Of a stretch of DNA of 64,000 bases, positions 35,568-47,291 are shown in pieces. Within the stretch, counting starts at the first letter, position 1. Every line of letters begins with the position of its first letter. A program made the position numbers and the translations under genes. Source of the stretch: Dermanyssus gallinae (lineage: Eukaryota > Arthropoda > Arachnida > Mesostigmata > Dermanyssidae); assembly GCA_003439945.1 (NCBI GenBank), contig QVRM01002290.1, positions 53,018 through 117,017 on the forward strand, in the 5' to 3' direction. The notes under the pieces were generated by a model. It saw nothing but the letters and a program-made list of their open reading frames with translations. It had not been told where the DNA came from and searched no databases.

Positions 35568-37408
35568 TATATATATAAACATTATTTTGAGCGACATAGT
35601 CCTATAGAATCTAGCCGGTTCCCGGTTGTTTGGCACCCACTGCGGTGTAGTGGCGGATTTCTGAAAGGCTCATGACCAACCAGTGACATTTTGGGTCAAT
35701 GCCTACCGTGTGTTGTTTTAGCTGGGTGTTGGCACTCCAGTCACCCACCGCAATAGCCAGGCTAAGTTGGCACGCTCTCTCTCTCTCTCACTTTCGCTCT
35801 CTGCCGTACAGAGCACACTGGCCCCACCCAAAGCAAGAACGAAACGAAAATACAGCCAGACATAGGCCAGAACAGCGCGTAAATATATCTAGTTTCAAAA
35901 TTACAGCTGGTGGTGGTGGCGGCGGCGGCGGCACAAGCGATAGTTGTTACGTAGTTTACTATATAAAAGGAGGACGGCCGAGCGTATTTTACTTTTGTGA
36001 TCATTCTCACACGGGACACCTAACCTGGTTAACCATTTAACTATATATATATAGTTATTCATATATATATATATATATGATCTATATATATATATAGATA
36101 ACTATATATATATAGATACAGATATAACTATATATATATATATATACATATATATAATATATATAATATATGTATGATATATATATATAGATATATATGT
36201 ATATATATATATATATATATACATATATACATATATATCATATATGACCGCTATCGTCAATCGAAACGAGTAGCCCAAACTAAATAACGCCAGTGAGCTG
36301 TGCGAACGTGCAAACCCCTGCGCGCACGGGATAAGGCCTCCATTGTGCATGGGATGTGCAATACTAGTTGGTAGTAGTAGTAGTTGTAGTCGTAGTGCTT
36401 TGTGATGAGTATCTCGCGCTCTCGCAATGGATTATTAGAGTGGACTCGAGCACTAGGAGCAAAACGTCTCGTTGATGCCGCTCGGTGTGTTTCCTACGCG
36501 TTTGGCTGAACAAATAACCCAGGCGTTCGTCTATTTTCGTTTTGTTCGGGCGACCAAATCTTTATTGCCGATGGCGGGTTGCCGTCGTGTCGCGTGCACG
36601 AAGATGACTGGTGTCTGTGCGGTTAGCGACGACGTCAAACCGCCGCACTGACCGCACCGAGCGCGGTATTGAGTTGTCGAGGCCGTTTGTGATCGAGACG
36701 GAGAGATAGACAGCGGCCAGCGTGTCCTCAAGAATCGCTGCAATTGTTCAGGCCTTGTGCATGTAGTTACTACGAAGAAATTTCGTTGCGTTTAACAGAT
36801 TCATGATTGTTGGCACGGTGTGTCGGAATTGCCCGCGACTCTAATTGAGAACGACCATGACACGGTATACGGTTTTCTCTTGGGCTTTACCCAGTTGTTC
36901 TTAATATTGTTGTCATTCTGCTTCTGTTTTAATTTAACCCATATAGGCTAATGAAAAGGCACATTCGAGGTATATATATATATATATATATTTAAACTAA
37001 AATAACCCAACGCTTAATTTTGACGAACTAACCCGGCGTTATCTATAAATATTTAATAACTTTACTGTTCAGATTTAAAAAAAATATCAAATTAAAAAAT
37101 CAGGACGGCTTATTAGGATACGGTTTTGAATACATATAGAGTAGTCAGCTATGCCCCGTCTGACAGCGATACAAAATCATTGTTAAACAGTATTTTTGCG
37201 AGATAACATTCGAGGAGTCAGGCCAACGATAAAACAGTGATAAAGCTTTGTAAAGGTTTTTCATCATCATTCGAATAAACTTTCAGTAAATACTACTATC
37301 AGCCACGTATGATGTTCTCAATACATTGATTTCTCTTTATTATCCTACTGTCTCATTAATTAGTAAAAATATGCACCTGACATCAAACCGTTTATGTTAG
37401 CTATACAC

Positions 37409-37441
<33 letters not shown>

Positions 37442-38452
37442 GTTCACTTTCCAGCAAAGTGACTCAATTTCGCTCTCTCAAACTAAGATTGATATGGTCT
37501 TTATGTTCTAAGTGCAAAGCCGGTTAAGCAGCTGTCGTCAACCTGTCGAACACTAGAATAAAAGAAAGATATATTTTTAGGCCTTTGCAGTTTTGCTATA
37601 TGCTGATTTAAAAAAACGACGCGCAACGCAACCTTCATGTGAGAGGTTTTTAGTGAGTCTTATGCTAGCAAAATCGGCATCCTGTCCCACACTACCTGGT
37701 TCGGGTGTGCGTAAAAGCATTTTGCCCTCTAAGCCACCAAAAAAAGTATCTTCGAAGGTTTAATATTTCGTACAAAAGCCTAGCGATCACGCAGTTTGTT
37801 TTTGGCATAGATATCTGGACTGAATACAAGTTTTCGTTGGGGTGTCTCATAATACGTAAAACGTTTCCACGTATTTTTTGTCTGACATTTGTTGTCTGTC
37901 TAACTGACGTGTAACTAATGGATATATTTATCCATTAGTCCATGCTATCGGTAGTCGTAGTTTACAAAGCGGCGGAGCATTCGAGTATCGTTGGAGGTTG
38001 TACTGTTTGCATTTCTTCGCACAGAATCTACACGTGCACTCAAAAGATTCTTCGCAACACTCGTTACTTGCCAATAACTGTGAAACTGGTTATTTGGTAT
38101 CGATTTCTGTATGTCGAGCTCGTCCAGGCTTCATTACCTGCATCTCGCACAACAACAGACCTACCTCAGCCAGCGTTTCCCCTCTTTTCAGAAAGAAACT
38201 CAATAGTCGCTTGACAAGTTCGATAGGCAATTCTTTGTCTCCGGGCGAATTGTGTGTCCCAAATGTTCTCTGTAATACTAGTAACTGCTGTATTAAGTTG
38301 GTTTAATTGGCCTCTAAGGTTCTCCGTAGTTAGGTAAGGCCAAACGAACTGTATTTTATACCTACTTTTAAGTTATATATATATATAATATATATATTGT
38401 CCACAGCCTTGTATAGAATACCACTCGTCTGGCCTTTTTGGTATATTATATA
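35568..38452. other. No genes; (TA)n arrays
   Basis: (TA)n-rich block at 36041-36240 with mirror sub-blocks, (TA)n at 36970-36991 and 37410-37439, and a 10-bp inverted repeat (ACTAATGGAT) near 37914-37939. A (GGC)n near 35923-35932 and a (CT)n near 35777-35790. No gene assigned. Confidence 0.5.
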
Positions 38453-39521
38453 CAGGGTGTTTCAGGAATATTTGATATGTGGAATTGTAGAGCTCGTTAA
38501 AACAGATTTTATTTGCAATGAAACATAGTCTCTGAGAAGTCTTGTTTCGGAGTGAGAGTGAAATTACTACAATTGTGACACTGGTGTTTTTGCTCGACTT
38601 AGGAGCACAAAATGTGCAATGGCGAGGCAACCAGTTGTTCTATACACAAACTAAGCTTACCGTCGTGTTTGTGAGAAAATTCTGTTTCTTCTGAAGAGCA
38701 TATAAGGCCGCCCAGAAGATGCGACATGGTCGCTTAGGAGAGAATTCGCCAAAAATGAAGTAGTTTATTAGCTTTCACCCCAAATACCTCAAAATCATTA
38801 CCCTACGCCCACTCAGCGCTCAAAACTAACACATTCGGGCAAACGCGCGTTTCATGGCGATCATTTTGGTACCAAATCTATGTCAATGCGAGCTGTGGTT
38901 GCGGAGTGATGACGATTTTTGGCGAACATGTCGAGAGTAACTGCATGAAAAATGACGCGCTGCGGCTGTCGCGCGACACGCCAGCGGTAGTGAACGTCGC
39001 CACACAGTCATTTTACGTGCACTTAATCTGGACATGCCCTCCGAAAAATCGTAATTACTCCGCAACCCCAGCTCGCATTGACATAGATTTGATACCAAAA
39101 TAATCGTCATGAATGTGTTAGTTTGCCCGAATGTGTTAGTTTTAAGCGCTGAGTGGTCGTAGGGTAATGATTTTGAGGTATTTGGCGTGAAAGCTAATAA
39201 AGAACTTCCTTTTTTGCGAATTCTCTTCTAAGCGACCATGACGCATCTTCCGCCCGGCCTGATATGTTCTTCAGAAGAAGAAGAATTTTCTCGCGAATAC
39301 GACGGTGTGCTTTGTTTCTGTATAGATGGACTAGTTGCCTTGCCATTGCACATTTTGTGCTCTTATGTCGGGCAAAAACACCAGTGTCACAAATTGTAGT
39401 AATATCACTCTCACTCCGAAACAAGACTTCTCAGAGACTATGTTTTATTAGAAAAAAACATCTGTTTTAACGAGCTCTACAATTCCATATATCGTGCTTC
39501 AAATATTCCTGAAACACCCTG
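38453..39521. mobile_element. Long foldback DNA element, copy 2 (more complete)
   Basis: A 1,069-bp element with TA on both flanks. The ends CAGGGTGTTTCAGGAATATT are inverted copies. The pairing continues inward through TCTTGTTTCGGAGTGAGAGT, TTCGCCAAAAATGAAG and TGTCAATGCGAGCTG to within about 30-40 bp of the centre near 38.98 kb. The centre holds TGTCGCGCGACA, itself a perfect palindrome. Copy 1 lies 3 kb away in the same orientation and shares the arms and centre. A transcript through it would form a long double-stranded RNA. Confidence 0.9.
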
Positions 39522-40504
39522 TATAAGCTAACACATTTTATTTAACTCACAATGGGGTGTAAACAATTGTCCCTCAGTGAACATGACGACAAACCACATT
39601 AGCCCTAGATCCAAGCCTGGTGTCGACCATTTGAACAAGGTTGACATTTGACCAAGAACACCGCCCTGGCGTTACCACGTTGTATATCCAATGACGGGCT
39701 TTGCCAAAGAAATTCACCAACGCGTAGGTCCCCCGTGGCCAACCTGAGACACTGAGGCATAACCAGCCTGGGCAGTTATATATATATAAATTAGACCATA
39801 TATACAAATGACTGCCGAGTGTTCTTCCTTACTCAGATATTCAATCTAGCTAAAAACGCTCACGCGATTGAACACTCGCTAAGTTTGTACTTGCTACTTC
39901 TCTCTCTGCCCTTGGGCGTTTCGTGGCATAAGTACGGTCCATATCTGTTTCGTTTTACATTTATTACTTGTACATGATTACATTTGACGAGAAAATGTAA
40001 ATCTGAGTGCTCACCGATATCGATGCGGTGCCGCCCTATTTTATCCTAGGGTAAAGTGTTCGAAACGCTACAATAGGCAACCGTAGCGATGGATTGTGAA
40101 TCAGGTCTGATCGATCTGTTTTTGTATATATTTATATATCAATTGAATAATATGACACGCAATGGCTGTACTCGACCAATTGTGAAGAAAAGGAACGCCA
40201 ACTTTGTTTACAGGGCAACGTTGAATCTTTTTAAGCAGCTTCTGTGTTGGAAGGATGAAAACTATTGTTTGCCGCCGCGTTTAATATACACACGTGACAT
40301 TACCTGAGTTCTGCTTGCATAAAATCTAATATATATACATTTTTGTTTTTAACGCTCTGACAACCACATTTTAGACGCTCGTAAATAAGCCAAGTTGCTT
40401 GTGGCACGATATCGTCTAAATGCATCTATCGTCATTGCGTTCTCGTACTGGAATTATATAGGCTTTCTCCAGCAGAGGTATGTAGCAGCAAGGCAATGAC
40501 TAGC
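39522..40504. other. No recognisable feature
   Basis: Mixed sequence with short frames only. Confidence 0.5.
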
Positions 40505-40602
40505 ACGGCCAGGGCTCGAACTAGCGATGTTTTGCTAACCGTGGTTGCCATGGCAACGCCCCGTTTTCGAACGGTGCGTTAGCCGCCTAAGCCACCGCCA
40601 CT
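40505..40602 (-). repeat. tRNA-like sequence, possible SINE head
   Basis: The minus strand has an A-box-like TGGCTTAGGCGG and, about 65 bases on, a B box AGTTCGAGCCC followed by TGG. Between them CGTTGCCATGGCAACCACGG can form an internal hairpin. Box spacing is longer than in most tRNAs except those with long variable arms. No acceptor stem was found. It is probably a tRNA-derived repeat different from the 23.7-28.7 kb family. Confidence 0.4.
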
Positions 40603-40627
40603 ACAAACATATATATATATATATATA

Positions 40628-41750
40628 TAGGGTGTGCAAATAATCAGCTGGCATCTCTCAAAAGTTCCCGTGCTCAGCTCAGCCTTTTCCATGACCTGCA
40701 TATACAGGCATGTTGGAGAGTTTGTCGTGCAATCTACGGTCCACGTTACCGGTTTTGTGAGAACACCATTCGTGTATTTGTGCAAGAGTTTGACAGGATA
40801 GGTTCAGTACGTGATGTGCCAAGTCGTGGAAGACCACGGAGCGCTCGTTTGGTTGAAAGTGCGATGCCTGCGGTCGAGAGTGTGGAAAAGTAGCTCGAAA
40901 CATCGGCTTGGCGACATGCTTGACAACTAGGTATTTCGCGCACCTCAACTTGGTGTACTTTGGGGTCGGATCTAGCGACGTATTCATATCAGATTTAGCC
41001 AACGCACGAGCTCATGTCTACAGACGGCCCACGGTAGCAGCTTAACTTCGCCAAGCAGGCTTCGGAGATGATACAGCGTAATAGCGAGTTTGTGTGGAAA
41101 AATCTTTTCAAACGAACCCCATTTCTACCTCAATGTGGGTGTGAATACACAAAACTGTCGCTACTGGGCATCACGAACCCTTCATCTGATTCACAAAAAG
41201 CCGTTACGCGTGTCATGTAACAGTCGGGTGCGGCCACTGGTACAAAAAAAATCATTAAAGCCAATGAGTTTCTCTCCGCGGTGAACGGCGAGTTTGTCGC
41301 AACACAATCCCTAACTGTCTCTAGGACGGAATCGATGCGAGGGAACTCTGGTTTCAACAAGATGGTGCCATAAGTCTTTAACCGGCGAGACAGTTCAGCT
41401 TTTAAGCGTGAAGTGAGAGTAATTTTGCCAGGGCCATTCACTGACCTTCAAGATTTTGCTATTTTCCGCCCTATAAACTTTTCTTGTGGTGTTCTCTTGA
41501 ATGGTAAAGTGCACGCTCATAATCTGACGACCATCAGCGAACTAAAGACCAACATGAAAGATTGCATTAATGTAACTGAGCCTGATTTATCTAAAACAAA
41601 GTGAAAAACATAGAATCCGTGTATCGCCTGTAAAAGCCAACAACAAGTTGCTACCTCACCAATATTGTATTTCGTTGGAACCGGAATTATATCTGTATTA
41701 TTTTGTTATTTATTTTCTGAATGATTATTCTCAAATTATTTGAAACCCTC
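40628..41750 (+). mobile_element. Decayed Tc1/mariner-like element
   Basis: The left end at the edge of a (TA)n array reads TAGGGTGTGCAAATAATCAG. The right end, reversed, reads GAGGGTTTCAAATAATTTGA, sharing the core GGGT..CAAATAAT as a degraded TIR. Between them plus-strand frames give EFDRIGSVRDVPSRGRPRSA, QLGISRTSTW, NTQNCRYW-like and LWFQQDGA, then TTISELKTNMKDCINVTEPD near 41540-41590. This order, helix-turn-helix linker, QLGISR, then catalytic LWFQQDGA, then a tail, matches a Tc1/mariner subgroup common in arthropods, unlike the two D,D34D mariners here. Many stops and shifts; inactive. Confidence 0.72.
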
Positions 41751-41858
41751 TTGCTTAGACATCTTTGTCAACATTCTATGCTATATATATATATATATAT
41801 GAAATAACATGAGTTGTGCTTTTATGAAATCAACATTATGTGGATATTGAGTGCAATG

Positions 41859-41903
<45 letters not shown>

Positions 41904-41991
41904 CCATTTAATTATGCTCCCATCTTCCCTAATTTGTTTGATCAAGGGTTAATGACTGTGATTTCGTTTGTTGGTTCATCCTTTTTTACGG

Positions 41992-42054
<63 letters not shown>

Positions 42055-43649
42055 GTGCGGCCTTCTAAGCTAAGCCGAGCAGCACAGTGGGCGCAGCGGC
42101 TTCTGCTGCGCTGAACAGGTGCAGGTCGTCCGGTCAAGCAGATGGCCACGTCGGGGACCTGGGCAAGCGTCTCCTGTCGGGGAGCAGGTGTACTCAAGCC
42201 GAAGTCGGTGGCCCCTCATCTATAAACCTGTCGTCTAGCTATAAACAGTCGCTGCCATAACTATATATCGGCTTTACGACTTTCGATACGGACATCAAAT
42301 GGGCTACTGCTTTTTTTTCGGCCAACGTTGTAAGCATAGACTTGTTTTCGTTTTTTTTTTAACTGGGAGCAGCGCAGACATTGCCCCAACGTGCGTCGCA
42401 GTCCGCAGCGATCGAAAGATCGTTGCCAAGTTTGACATAAATGCTAAATATTTAAAGCAGTCATTAGTGACAATGAACAAGCATATGAAAGTGAACAAAG
42501 CACAATGATTCTAACAAAAATAATGCCTTTGTAAAGAGAAGATTGCCGGGGAGTGGAAACAGAGCAGCAAGCACACCTGTACCTGACTCTGACAGGCAAC
42601 AGGGAGAACCGCCTTACCGGGAATAGCACTCATAGGCGCCCGTTAAAGAAGACGCTTTAAGAGCAAACAGAACACAAGATTACCGCGGAGCAAAACGGAT
42701 CGTTTCACTCGGACACTAAACGACGAGCAATGAGATTAAGTTTGTAGGGGTTAATTCCGGGTCATTGTCATTAGAAATAGGCACCTAACATCAAACTATC
42801 CTTGCTAGGCATTAAACAATATATATGTATATATAGACAAAGTCAATAGGGCCACGACGTACGCCGCATTTATGGAATTTTGAGAGACGGTATTTAACTG
42901 TGTAAAACGAAACTAGCTTCTAGATAAATAAAGCAAAGGTTTGAAATCAAGTGAGTGTTATATAACCTCATATTTGACATCCTAAGCTACAAACTTGACA
43001 TGAAAAATCTCCTATACATAGCAGCCTCGCTTACATGTTTCAGGGCAAAAGAGCCCATTATGCCTTTTAGCTAATGACTATAAATGAAATCGGAAAGGTC
43101 TGGAACACACTTGCAGTAGCATTAACACAAAACTGCAAAGTAGTGCTAAAAAACGAACTAACAATGAACAGTGGCGTAACAAAGTACCCCGCCGTTTCAG
43201 CAGAAAAGAAGTAAATATTGACAACATGAATGTGTTTAAGATAAAGATTGTCTTAATAAAAAGTATTGTTTTCCTATATTCGCATCATACTGTCTAGCAC
43301 TCAAGAAACTTCAAACGTTTAGACCGACTGAAGTCACGCTATATACTAAATACTAGGTCTTCCAAACGGATGGAACGGATGCTCAGACGCATGAAGGAGA
43401 GCCTTACAACGCATATCACATTATATTTGTATGGAAAAATGTGTTTTACAAATGAGGATTATGATTAGGTACTGTGGAGAATGCAATTTTGAACTGCAGC
43501 ACATTAGCCAGTGTTTGCACGTTGAGGAAACAACCTTAGTATTTAGATTAAACTACACTGTAGCCGATGACACAATTTAATGTAATACGACAAATCCACG
43601 GTAAATAATAATAATGATAATATAAATAACGCACGTAAATGTATATATA
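41751..43649. other. (TA)n arrays and unassigned sequence
   Basis: (TA)n at 41781-41800, 41866-41901 and 41992-42052. A coding-like minus-strand frame directly abuts the last array (42053-42200). The remainder to 43649 has no assigned feature. Confidence 0.5.
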
Positions 43650-44969
43650 CGAGGTGTGTTCAAAACGTATCGCGACTTTTGTGTTTTTTCAAAAATTATT
43701 CATTTATTCATGAATATCTATTTTGTCCCCTTCAAAGTAATCCCCATGAGATATTATACACTTGTGCCAACGGTTTTTCCAATCTTCGAAGCACTTCAAA
43801 AAACCATTTTTTTTTTCTTGTTCAGCTCCTCCTTCGATGCCGTCTTTATCTCGTCAAGCGTAGCGTAACGTCGTCCTTTCATGGGCCTCTTCAGTTTAGG
43901 GAACAAGAAAAAGTCACAGGGGGCCAGATCTGGGGAATACGGTGGCTGCGGCATCATTAGTGTGTTGTTTTTGGCCAAAAACTCGCGCACAAGCAACGAT
44001 GTGTGAGCAGGGGCGTTATCGTGGTGCAAAAGCCAATTTTTGTTCTTCCACAAATCCGGGCGTTTCTGGCGGATTGCTTCGCGCAAATTGCGCATAACTT
44101 GCAGGTAATATTCCTTATTGACCGTTCTACCCTGTGGCAAGAACTCATGATGCACCACGCCCCTGCAATCGAAGAAAACTGTCAGCAAAACTTTCACATT
44201 CGACCGAACTTGGCGCGCTTTTTTCGGTCTTGGTTCGTGCGGCAGCTTCCATTGAGATGATTGAGCTTTGGTTTCCACGTCATAACCATAAACCCACGAT
44301 TCGTCACCAGTTATGACCCTCTGGAGCAAATTTGGGTCGTCGCGGACAGAGTCCAACATCTCATTAGCAATGTTCATGCGATGCTGTTTTTGGTCGCAAT
44401 TGAGCAATTTTGGTACGAATTTCGCGGCGACCCGTCTCATGCCCAAATCATTGATAAAAATCGAATGGCACGAGCCAATCGATATGTTTAGGTCCTCAGC
44501 AACTTCTCTAACGGTGATTCGACGATTGGCCAATACCATTTTCTCCACTTCATTAATTTTTTCGTCTGTTGTTGAAGTGCTCGGGCGTCCGGCACGCTCT
44601 TCGTCGTTCACATATTCTCGGCCTTCTGAGAACATTTTGTACCACCGATAAACGTTGCTTCGGTCCAAGGTAGCTTCTCCGTATGCCACAGTCAACATTC
44701 GGAATGCATCCGCGCACTTAATTTCGTTTTTCACACAAAATTTGATACAGGTTCTTTGATCCATTTTTTTGAATAGGTAAAAATCGAAGACGATCCAAAA
44801 CACGTGCAAGCAAAGCAGCTGTCAACAATTAAGTGAACATTCAAAATGGCCGAGCTTGTCGGCATAAGTGAGAGACATGAGTACCAACATAACGCCACAA
44901 AAAATCGAAATTCGAATATACGTAACCCGCAAAAATTCAAAAGTCGCGATACGTTTTGAACACACCTTG
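43650..44969 (-). mobile_element. Nearly intact mariner transposon
   Basis: A 1,320-bp element flanked by TA. Its 32-bp TIRs, 43650-43681 and 44938-44969, start CGAGGTGTGTTCAAAACGTA and CAAGGTGTGTTCAAAACGTA and differ at one base. The single gene inside is open except for one shift. High TIR identity and an almost intact gene point to recent insertion. It lies next to (TA)n at 44970-44994, so the insertion was into a TA-rich site. Confidence 0.97.
43704..44764 (-). pseudogene. Mariner transposase with one homopolymer frameshift
   Basis: Starting at MDQRTCIKFCVKN (44764) the frame is open for about 320 codons. It has the N-terminal helix-turn-helix domain, the WxxxF and GRPST linker, REVAEDLNISIGSCHSIF, then GDESWVYGYD, HHDNAPAHTS and YSPDLAPCDFFLF. 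There are 34 residues between the second and third catalytic Asp, so D,D34D. The frame stops early after NKKKKMVF. The usual C-terminus (FEDWKNRWHKCI and on to a stop at 43704) continues one base out of frame. The break lies at an A10/T6 homopolymer pair (T10 at 43807-43816 and A6 at 43798-43803 on the plus strand). It may be a real mutation or a sequencing error. Full length would be about 353 residues, normal for the family. The longer upstream start at 44809 lies outside the conserved region, so I prefer 44764. Confidence 0.93.
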
Positions 44970-44995
44970 TATATATATATATATATATATATATG

Positions 44996-45021
44996 AAGGA
45001 TTTACGTGCGTAAATGTGTAT
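44996..45021. repeat. 26-bp exact direct repeat, left copy (candidate target-site duplication)
   Basis: Identical to 46032-46057 (AAGGATTTACGTGCGTAAAT then GTGTAT). Both copies directly follow a (TA)n array. Between them lies the second retroelement fragment. Confidence 0.85.
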
Positions 45022-45053
45022 CAGCACTTAGAATCGGCGCTCCCGGCTGCTAA

Positions 45054-45591
45054 CCGTTTCAGTGCAAGCTGTGTGAAGAGATGGTAGATTCCAGTGGCCT
45101 ACACCCACTCAGTTGCTCGAAGACCGCCAGTAGGTCGTCCAGACATTCTGAACTAAACAGTGGGATTATAAGGCCTCTTAGAAAAGCCGGTATACCATCT
45201 ACACTTGAACCGAGAGGTTTAGTGTCCGCTGACGAAGAAAGACCTGATGGGTTGAATATTGCATATGTCCTAGCTTGGAATGCAACGGCTCGTACCCAAC
45301 GTGGCTTCCTATTTAGATCACAGCTCAGTTGAGCCGTGGTGGGTAGCAAAGTACGCGGACGTCAGAAAACGGGTTAAATATGCTGGACTGGAAACAAGAT
45401 ATATGTTTGTGCCTATTGCCATGGAGACGCTAAAACTAATCAGCAAGGAAACCAAGGCATTTCTCAAAGATTTAACTTAGCTAGTTTAGGAGGTCACGAG
45501 CGGCCTAAGAGAGGGTCAATTCTTAAGGCAAGCGTTGTCTTTGGCCGTTTGCAGAGGGAACGCGGCATCTATTTTGGGCGCCATGAAGTGA
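45054..45591 (+). pseudogene. Retroelement C-terminal fragment with CCHC/restriction-like-endonuclease-type motifs, copy 2
   Basis: From 45063 the translation gives CKLCEEMVDSSGLHPLSC, a complete CCHC knuckle. It continues with RHSELN, PSTLEPRGL and ERPDGLNIAY. The expected WD block is decayed (LAWNATA), with a frameshift near 45.33 kb. Then KYADVRKRVKYAGLETRYMF, TKAFLKDL and, after another break, LRQALSLAVCRGNAASILGA to a stop at 45589. This keeps the same domain order as copy 1 at 16031-16569 but preserves the two N-terminal cysteines that copy 1 lost. No RT domain precedes it. The diverged sequence suggests an older copy or a sister family. Confidence 0.62.
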
Positions 45592-45667
45592 AGTAATTAT
45601 TTGAAGAATTTGCAATAATACGTTCAGACCTCACAACTGTAACATTGTTTAACATTTAATAAATAAT

Positions 45668-45710
<43 letters not shown>

Positions 45711-45719
45711 GTACATACA

Positions 45720-45756
<37 letters not shown>

Positions 45757-45985
45757 TATTATTACTATTTCAGTCGTCCAATTATAATAATAATTGGACG
45801 ACCAACGCAAATCGATATTTCTGAAACAGATGATTAGCTGTCTGCCTAATGAAACACTAATGCTATGATGAACTTTTGTACGACGTTCATCTACCTGCAC
45901 GTGCGTCAGCCAACCGATGGCGGTACACTAGATGTGCGTTGTTGACATGCATCTACGTATTAGCCGACGTGCTTTACTCAATATA

Positions 45986-46030
<45 letters not shown>

Positions 46031-46944
46031 AAAGGATTTACGTGCGTAAATGTGTATTCTCTGTTCGGCAAATTTGTGTAGGCGGGTAGTGCAGTCTTGC
46101 CGGGTAAGTAAGTAAGTATGGGATGTGGGTGCTATGCAGCTATATGCTAGATGCTTATGGGCGGCACGCGCGTTCTACTGTCATACGGACCCGGTGGGGG
46201 GGGTCTGCATGGACAAAAACATGACTAGTAACCTAGTTCTATTGTATGGACCAATAATAACACTAATCTTAGTAAATGTTGCTGCTGTTGTTGTTGCTAC
46301 TGTTGTTGCTCCGCCCATAATTATGACCTGCAATTGCTGTTAGGCCGCCGCCGTTTGTGAACTGTAGTGAAACTTTAATCCAGTAGAAGACAACCAACCC
46401 ATTGTGGACGCGTGTGTGTGTGTGTGTGTATGTTTATGTGTATGTACTTGTATATGTGTGTATGTGCGGCTAGTCTGTAAAACGGCTATCCAGTATGTCC
46501 TATTTCTCTGCTACCTCAAACACTCGCACCACAACGTTTCCTAGGTCTAACACTACCATGGTGCTAACGATTACCTGCCTTCGACCTGCCTTCGACTGGA
46601 AGAGACGATCACCTATGACTGCTGACTCGTGATGCCCGCATGGCGGCTGGCCTAAACGTCGTGGGAAATGACCTTTCCCCAAGCCAGACTAGCAAGAGCA
46701 AGACCTGGAGCAGCCAGTCAAGTGGCAAAGACCTTCCCTCATGAAGAGCGAGAGAGAGATTGCACTCCTTCATAAACCAGCCGCTGCTGTAGGTTGATGT
46801 TATGCTTTGGCAAAGCTTGGCATTCCTCCCTACCAGCTAGCTCAGCGAATCTCCTGTGATTGAAATCCAGCACACGTGTGTGGGTTAGTAGTGTGTGGTC
46901 TGATAGATTTTAGTTCAAAGCCGTTTCGTTAGCGTGATAGTTAT

Positions 46945-47019
<75 letters not shown>

Positions 47020-47129
47020 TTGTGTAATACTCGGCCTGCAATGAGAGAGAACTCGTGGAAATAGGCACTTGATATGTATATATAAATATATATATATTTG
47101 TTTTTTACATATATATATGTATATATATA
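45592..47129. other. Retroelement 3' flank, microsatellites, no gene
   Basis: (TA)n at 45673-45707, (TAA)n at 45719-45754, a 13-bp inverted repeat (GTCGTCCAATTAT, arms 45773-45785 and 45790-45802), (TA)n at 45979-46024, the right 26-bp direct repeat at 46032-46057, (GT)n near 46411-46450 and (TA)n at 46951-47007. No gene assigned. Confidence 0.6.
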
Positions 47130-47190
47130 AGTTGTTTCGGTTTTGTCCGTAGAGAATCTTAAAAAAACCGAAAACACTTTTTTTGACCTA
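47130..47190 (-). mobile_element. Miniature element, copy 1 (truncated)
   Basis: Inserted between (TA)n runs. On the minus strand it starts TTAGGTCAAAAAAAGTGTTT and contains GATTCTCTACGGACAAAACC, both shared with 58957-59034. The far end is cut back. Size, TA flanks and ends resemble an internally deleted mariner (MITE). Confidence 0.6.
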
Positions 47191-47291
47191 ATATATATAT
47201 ATATATATGTATATGGCTATTACTATTGTCGCATACTAGCGGGATTGTATCTTTTTAACTCCATAAATGGCGACATTGTGAGATTATCTTT

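Noticed and set aside
34982..35636. Open frames of 115-145 codons inside the foldback element
   Set aside because: They mirror each other across the palindrome, are not preserved in the second copy, and have no recognisable motif.
37998..38306. Possible LINE C-terminal zinc-finger tail (CRARPGF...SHNNR)
   Set aside because: Only a loose resemblance to the CxxxCxxRxGLxSH pattern, with no upstream RT motifs found.
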